Source of the DNA: Tenodera sinensis
Lineage: Eukaryota > Arthropoda > Insecta > Mantodea > Mantidae
Direction of reading: 5' to 3'
Length of the DNA stretch: 64,000 nt
NCBI GenBank assembly: GCA_030765045.1
Contig: CM060970.1
Span: forward strand, 48,914,076 to 48,978,075
Shown: piece by piece, positions 58,032 to 64,000 of the stretch
How the letters are laid out: each line of letters begins with the position of its first letter
Position numbering within the stretch: the stretch's first letter is position 1
Notes under the pieces: generated by a model
Seen by the model: only the letters and a program-made list of their open reading frames with translations
Told to the model about the DNA's origin: nothing
Database searches by the model: none
Translations under genes and position numbers: made by a program

Positions 58032-58098
58032 ATAACGTGAGGGGAATGGCCCAGGTGGTAGTGTCTGTGACTCCCATACCGGAGGTTAAGTTTAATTA
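58032..58098 (+). mobile_element. tRNA-like SINE head fused to an X fragment
   Basis: GAATGGCCCAGGTGGTAGTG is an A box like that at 52150. The sequence breaks off at GGAGGTTAAG, before a full B box, and runs straight into family X. Confidence 0.45.
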
Positions 58099-58540
58099 TC
58101 GTATCGAAAATGTTTATCGATTAAAATGCCACATATTTTAGATTTTTATGGCAAATGATATGTACATTTTTATTTTCTGGCTTTAGCCCACGTAGTCCTG
58201 TTTACCCTTAACAACTTTTGCATAACTGGTAAACCGTAAGAGATAAACCAAATATTGCATACAAAAATGTAGATCAGTTAAAACACAATTTATTTCTTCG
58301 TCAAATGGTAGTTCTTTGCCGTGCAAAGAGAACGGAATTTCTAAGCTTTAAAAGATTTAACTATTGCTCAAAGCCTACTGAATTCCCATATTCCCCTTGC
58401 ATCTGCAAGAAAACAAGCAATAAAGTCATTTCTGCAAACATTTATCTCAACTAACATGAAGAAGATAGAGGAATATGAGTTTGTAGGAATGCTTGCACAA
58501 AAGTACAGAAAGTCACATGAATGCAACACGTAAGATTTTT
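58098..58540 (+). repeat. Right-hand half of repeat family X
   Basis: It contains TTCTGGCTTTAGCCC, ACAACTTTTGCATAACTGG, AAAGCCTACTGAATTCCC, CCCCTTGCATCTGCAAG and ACAGAAAGTCACATGAATGC, then AACACGTAAGATTTTTT. Confidence 0.7.
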
Positions 58541-58639
58541 TAGTTGTGCTGTACACATGCTTTCAGGTGTGCGCGCACGCACAGGCACAGATCTTTTACT
58601 AAAAGGTTTCTTTTAAACTTTATTACGGCACCTCATTTA

Positions 58640-58960
58640 TAGACAGATAATTTATAAGCCTGAGAATCAACTAAGTAATTTACTAGTTAGGCTAACTAAG
58701 CTGCAACTGAGAAGAGCTTTAAGTTATATAACTGGACATGTAACATTCAGAAAATATCTAATGATAATGGGACTATACGAAACGGAATATATTAGTCGCT
58801 TGTGTTTAAAAGTGAATGGAAGGACGAAACAGCTCTTATTCAAATGCGAAGTTACAGAGCGGAGAAGGTGACAAATTCTCGGAGCCACCGCAAAATTAGA
58901 GAAAGATTCTAATATTGTGAGATAAAGACTATAACTGGAGGTGGCGCTGAGATCGCTTAA
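58640..58960 (+). pseudogene. LINE ORF2 C-terminal region (separate copy)
   Basis: The plus-strand frame reads LVRLTKLQLRRALSYITGHV, TFRKYLMIMGLYETEYISR, LCLKVNGRTKQLLFKCEVTE. This is the segment after RNase H in LINE ORF2, normally '..LTGH..lr.HL..mgl....C..C....et..H.l..C'. Two of the usual cysteines are replaced. It sits upstream of, and in the same direction as, the long LINE from 59168, so two LINE insertions lie head-to-tail or one interrupted the other. Confidence 0.7.
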
Positions 58961-59167
58961 ACCAAACAGTTAAGTTTAATGTTCTTCGAGTTTACGCTAT
59001 AATTTGTTAAATAGCAAGCAAAAGCCACTAAATATAGCAAGAACTCGACAAGAAAGAAGCACACTCCAACTACAATAATAACACTTGGTGAGTTTTCAAG
59101 TAATTAATTAAGTATTAAACTTTATAAGATCACATAACCTTAGAATAGAATAGGTTAAAACAAACAA

Positions 59168-60470
59168 ATGGCTGTTAACAGCAGCCAACAACGCCACCTA
59201 AGGAATTTTAACCATAATAACACGCTAGAACGACTGACAGTCACAAACTCAAGGAACGTAAACATAAGAGATACCACTACAGAAATGACAGCAAACCACA
59301 AAGATACTATACCTCAGCAAGCAACATGCTCTAAGGCGCTACAAACGCCATCCAACTGAGAGCAAGCAATTGTTCTTGAATCAAGAGAGAGCATTTCAAT
59401 CACAGATTACGTTCTAGCAGTAGGAAAACTAACGAACCCAGCAAACATAATATTTGTATCAAGAATATCAAATGCACGAGTTTGCCTTTATTTAGTGAAC
59501 AAGAAAATAGTTGAAGGAGCTCACAACTAAGCATCAATTCATAGTAATAAACAATGAATCATTGTACCTCAGACCTTTACTGACAAAAAATAAGAGAATC
59601 ATCCTATCCAACGTATGCCCAGGGATCCCAAATAAGTCCATAGAAGATAGCCTATTAAAACTAGATGTAAATATAACATCGACTATTGAATACATACGAG
59701 CAGGTATCTCAAAGGTCATCTTGCTAGACAATGTAAAATCAATATTACCCTGCCCTCAGTAAACTCTAACATATTTAATAATGACTGTACATCGCAAACA
59801 TTAGACGACAGCGGTGGATGAAGAAAGTATTTCTAAGAAAGGAGAAACACAGGACAAAACACACAGCTCAGATAACACTCTCTGCACCAAAGACCACTAA
59901 AACAGTATACGGCGGCAGATCACAATACCAAAGAGAACCTCGTTGACTCCTAGCTGGAAAGCGACCTTGAATCAGATCTTTATGCAGCACAGATAGACTT
60001 TGAGTTTCCGCCGCTACCTGCAACAGGATCCAGCAAAATAAAAGCAACAAAAAGACCGAAATCATCATCTGAATCTACAAACCAAGCCAACGATGAAACC
60101 GATCTAGAAACCACTAAACAAAGCTCAGACGTGGAAGTAGTTACACACAGTCAAAATGAAGTTAAAAATCAAAACCTTCTAAAAATAAACCAAAAGCACA
60201 GGTTAGACAACATAATGTTGATGAAGCTTTTGCTCACTTAAAATCACACTTTGAATCTAAGCCCAACGATTTTCCTTTCAGCTATGAACAACTGAAAAGT
60301 TTTTGCGAAAATGCAGGACCTGCAGATATTATAAATGTAGAGAAATCACACTCAAGCGATTTAGAAAGTTTCACAAGAGGCTTACAGAAAATAGATCATC
60401 TCCTAAAATCCCAGAGTATGAAAAATAAAACAACCAGAATAATAAACCAATTGAAAAACGATGAAAAATA
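59168..60470 (+). pseudogene. LINE ORF1 (gag-like), frameshifted
   Basis: It starts MAVNSSQQRHLRNF at 59168. A stop at 59357 and later frameshifts break it into SITDYVLAVGKLTNPANIIF, LRPLLTKNKRIILSNVCPGI (59511-59760), a zinc-knuckle relic GHLARQC near 59718-59738 whose first cysteines are gone, and a C-terminal block in yet another frame (HFESKPNDFPFSYEQLK, FCENAGPADIINV, GLQKIDHLLKSQSMKNK) ending near 60470. ORF1 proteins of this type bind the element's RNA. Confidence 0.75.
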
Positions 60471-60492
60471 AAAATAAAAAAAAAATGAAATA

Positions 60493-60524
<32 letters not shown>

Positions 60525-60538
60525 AAAAATAAATAAAG
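60450..60538 (+). repeat. A-rich simple repeat (AAAAT/AAATA) between ORF1 and ORF2
   Basis: A run of A with regular T interruptions lies just after the ORF1 end and just before the ORF2 start at 60568. Confidence 0.85.
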
Positions 60539-60567
60539 GCAGCGTCACTGAAACAATCTACTACAAA

Positions 60568-61420
60568 ATGGGAATATTTCTCCTTCAATGGAATCTGAAT
60601 AGCTTCTGGACCCAGTATGAATATCTAACACAGCTAATCGCCTCACAGCAACGAGATATAAATTGTCTGCAAGAAACGAAGTTTAAAGACGAGTATGTTG
60701 CAAATATTAAAGGATACACTTCTCACCATAAAAGTCGTACAAACGCAAATATAGCAAGTGGGAGCGTTGCCACTTATGTACGAAAAAACATACCGTTCAA
60801 AAAAATACAACTAAATGCACACTTTGAAGCCGCTGCAATACAGCTACTAAACACACAGTCGCTTTGTATATGTAGCATATACTTGCCTAACAGTCAACAT
60901 ATTTGTGTATCTGACTTATACACACTGATAGATTAGATATCAAAGCGTTTCATTCTTGTAGGTGACTTTAATTCTCACAGCACAACATGGGAAATTACGT
61001 ACACTAACCAAAGAGGAAAAATATTGGAATCATTAATAAACAACACAGAACTAGTAATATTAAATACCAATAAATCTACACACTACAGTGTCAGACATAA
61101 TTCTTTTAGTAATATAGACCTCTGCCCTAGCACGCTAGATGTCGTATAATTGGTTTACTTATGAGACCCTACTAGGAAGTGACCATTTCCCAATTTTACT
61201 GGAAAAAGAAACGCACCAAAACAATTTGGCGATAAACAAATGAAACTCTCAAAAGAGGAACTGGACAAAATACATATTCTGATATGTTAAAAACATATCA
61301 AAGCTTATACCTAAGAAAGACTTCCACACTTACACAATTGATATAATAAATCAATTTACAAACGTAATCCGCAACTCTGCAGAAGTGAGTATCCCTAAAT
61401 ACAGTATTAAGCCTAACATG

Positions 61421-61451
<31 letters not shown>

Positions 61452-64000
61452 ACCGTGGTGGAATGAAAATTGCAAAATTGCAATTAAAAATAAAAGCAAA
61501 GCTTTCTACAAATACACACGGAATCCAACCAATGAAAATAAAATAAACTATCAAAATGCAGATCTGTAGTAAGAAAAACTGTAAAAGAAAGCAAAAAGAC
61601 GTCGTGGCTGTCCTTTTTGTCCTCTATCTCTCTCCAAACACCACAACATATAATTTGGAAAAAAATACAAAACCGTTCTAACAAACCGACATCTTCCATA
61701 TCTTCACTCTTAATACCTGACACTAATTCTTACGTGGAAAATCCACAAGATATTGCTAACTACCTCGCTGAAACTTTTTCAGATATTTCAAGTGATTCCA
61801 GTTATGAGTATTTCCTGAAACTTAAAAACTCCTCTGCCATAGATATAAGTGATGCCACCAACCAAAATGTCGTATGCTTCAACGAAAAGCTAACTATAGA
61901 CGAACTCAACCTGGCAATAATTGGTAGCAGTATGAGTAACCTGGGACCTGAAAACATCCCCTATGAGTTCTTAAAACCACTGCCCACAGAAGGAATGACC
62001 GACTTACTTTTCCATCTGGGAAAAAAAATTAATCCCCAACCAATGGCGTAAATCCATCATAATCCCAATAGTTAAACCAAACAAGGATAAGCTATTCCCA
62101 ACGAACTGCAGACCAATTGCGCTCACTTGCACAATGTGCAAAGTACTATATTTATATACTATATTACTATATTTATAGAAAAAATCATAAGCAGACGATT
62201 AAGATGGTATCTGGTAAAGATATCTTTCTTCATAACCAGAACAAAACGTATTTCGAGAACACCATTCAACAAATGACAGTCTCATAACTTTAGAAACTGA
62301 AATCCAAGAAGCATTTCTAAATAAAAATCTTAGCAGTGAGCCTTGACCTACATAAAGCGTATGACATGGTTTGGCATGACACGTCCTAAAAATCCTGGTT
62401 AAAAACATCGTCAGAGGAAATGGCTAGAATTCATCCAAACTTTTTTAAAAAATCGAATAATCCAAGTAAGGATAACAAATGCCATATATAGAGAATTTCC
62501 TATGAAAAATGGGGTTCCACAATGATCAATAATCAACGTAACACTCTTCCTGATAGCTATAAACAGTACAACTTCCAAAATAAGACTCCCAGTGAAAGCA
62601 TCTCTTTTTGCTAATGATATCCTAATCTACTCTAGAGGCAAAAACCCAACCACAACGAAGGACATTTTGCAAGATACACTTGATGAAACTGTTATCTGGT
62701 GCAAACAAATTGGATTTAAACTTTTATCAACGAAATGCGAATGTATAATGTGCTCAAGAAACAAAATAACATATACCACCATCAGGCTCCACACAGATCT
62801 AAACATAATGCCAAATGTAAACACGATTACATTTTTAGGATTAATATTTGACAAAAAGCTGACATGGTTACCCCAGTTTAAGATTCTGAAAGATGACCGC
62901 TTACGTAGAAATAACATTCTTAGATTATTGTCTGCAAAAACTGGGGAGCAGGTTACCATGTGCTAATGTGTACCTCAAGTCTATCATAAGGACTAAATTG
63001 GATTATGGGGCTATTGTCTATAATTCAGCAAAACCAACAACACTTAGAATACTAGATATAGTACAAAATTCTGCTTTGCGAATAATTTTGGGAGCTTACA
63101 GGACTAGCCCTACCAACAGCTTACAAATAGATGCCAATGAACTCCCATTATTAATTCGAAGGAAACCGCTATGCTCTAAACACAGCCGCAAATTCAAGAA
63201 CTTGTACATATGTATCCACAAAATATCATCAGAAACAAACGCTGTTACCACCAAGCCACACAGTACCCTTTTGCCTAAGGGTGGAGCAATGTCTCAACGA
63301 AAAAAAATGTTTCCCTCCCGAAAATATCACCGAAAACAATACCAGCCGATATTCCACCATGGAGGATCAGAACTCCGCTAGTCAATAATGAATTATTAAA
63401 CTATCCTAAAAGCTCAACTTCCAGCCCTGAGTATCAACAACTCTTTAAGGAAATATGCGCTAAATCCCCAGACCAAATACATATTTACACTGACGGCTCC
63501 AAAAATGAGGCTGGATGTGCCAGTGCAGTAGTCTATCCCCCCACAGACACACAATGTTGAATGCCTTACCTAAATATATACAGTCTTCTCCTCTGAACTC
63601 TGCTATCAAACGAGCATTTGAAGATATTAGAAATAATGAGATTGACTCATGTTCTAATTCATTCTAATTCATAATCTTCCATAATGGCCCTACAAAGCCT
63701 ATACGATAAAAACCCATTAATACAAGAAATTCAAAGCCAATAGACGCAAATACTGATGGAATCTAAAAGGGTTACCTTAATCTGGATTACATCAAGGCAT
63801 TCCTGGAAACGAAAAAGCTGACATCGCAGCAAAAGAAGCAACTCGCCTTCGAATACAAGGGGTAGACATCAGTTCTCCATGTACCGACGTAATCATGTAT
63901 CTCAAGAAAACATTATCCACCTAGAGTATTAGTTGAGGTGTAGAGACCTCCACCAGCAAGCTCCAAGAAATTAAATCATTATACAGAGTACCATATCCGG
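60568..64000 (+). pseudogene. LINE ORF2 (endonuclease, reverse transcriptase, RNase H), broken
   Basis: Endonuclease: QWN (residues 7-9), LQET (34-37), YLP near residue 104, a stop at 60934-60936, then GDFNSH at 60961, SNIDLCP at 61111 and GSDHFPI at about 61174; all active-site blocks are still readable. RT: NLGPENIPYEFLK at 61940, WRKSIIIPIVKPNKDK and NCRPIALTCTMCK at 62045-62140, LDLHKAYDMVWHDT at 62343, KNGVPQ then a stop at 62525, and LFAND at 62604, where the usual F.DD box has Asn for the first Asp. RNase H: YTDGSKNEAGCAS at 63486 and QGIPGNEKADIAAKEAT at about 63793. At least ten disruptions make it dead. Confidence 0.9.
61421..61450 (+). repeat. 30-base A run inside LINE ORF2
   Basis: It lies between codons for PNM and TPWWNEN, at a naturally lysine-rich site between endonuclease and RT. 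It looks like slippage of an AAA-codon run. The minus-strand poly-Phe ORFs here are shadows. Confidence 0.9.

Larger units (their letters stand above)
59168..64000 (+). mobile_element. Long LINE retrotransposon (RNase H-bearing, I/Jockey-like), decayed and cut by the window edge
   Basis: In order it has ORF1 with a zinc-knuckle remnant, an AP-type endonuclease, a reverse transcriptase and an RNase H domain, all plus strand. The 5' UTR boundary is not visible. The 3' end lies beyond 64000. Stops and frameshifts occur in every domain, so it is not autonomous. Presence of RNase H favours the I or a related group over classical Jockey. Confidence 0.9.

Overview
This window reads as nuclear genomic DNA of an arthropod, most likely an insect with a large, repeat-swollen genome (cockroach, termite, orthopteroid or hemipteroid type). 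The reasons are AT-rich sequence, no long intact ORF (the longest is 162 codons, inside a transposon), exons separated by kilobase introns, many tRNA-derived SINE heads, RNase-H-bearing LINEs, RTE-type LINE tails, mariner and other DDE transposon fossils, and long (CA)n and poly(A) tracts. The species cannot be fixed from the sequence alone.

Host gene. The only convincing host coding sequence is one plus-strand gene seen as three exons: 42316-42539, 51517-51621 and 55216-55279. Splice phases agree (in 1/out 0, 0/0, 0/out 1) and joining them keeps one open frame. The first intron must use a GC-AG donor, because the alternative GT donor five bases downstream gives an early stop. I do not recognise the protein. 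Its other exons lie outside the window or are not visible.

Mobile DNA. (1) An unclassified family, called X here, has about a dozen copies. Full copies are about 870 bp, with inverted ACTTTCTCTAC-type ends and an internal (GT)n tract. Two copies form a long inverted repeat at 32402-34652. (2) Two foldback elements of one family, at 1620-1939 and 11364-11536, are each flanked by a perfect 12-13 bp direct repeat. Each carries a hammerhead-ribozyme-like core, which points to Penelope-like or retrozyme ancestry. (3) LINEs: a long but decayed element with ORF1, endonuclease, RT and RNase H at 59168-64000 running off the right edge, a separate LINE 3' end just before it, and fragments at 20950-21560 (-), 41570-42180 (-), 18710-19225 (+) and 47265-48055 (-). 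(4) DNA transposons: a mariner with an internal deletion (49445-50092), three elements whose fossils share one DDE transposase type (9975-10674, 18012-19990, 50643-51307), pogo/Tigger-like pieces (2494-2775, 40466-40960, 14215-14915), a hAT-like end (12232) and a Tc1/mariner-like C-terminal fragment (45005-45200). (5) SINEs: several tRNA-derived families, including a full copy at 38423-38772 with a perfect 14-bp target duplication inside an X copy.

The rest is intronic or intergenic AT-rich sequence in which I see nothing recognisable. No RNA gene, CRISPR array or complete intact protein gene is supported.
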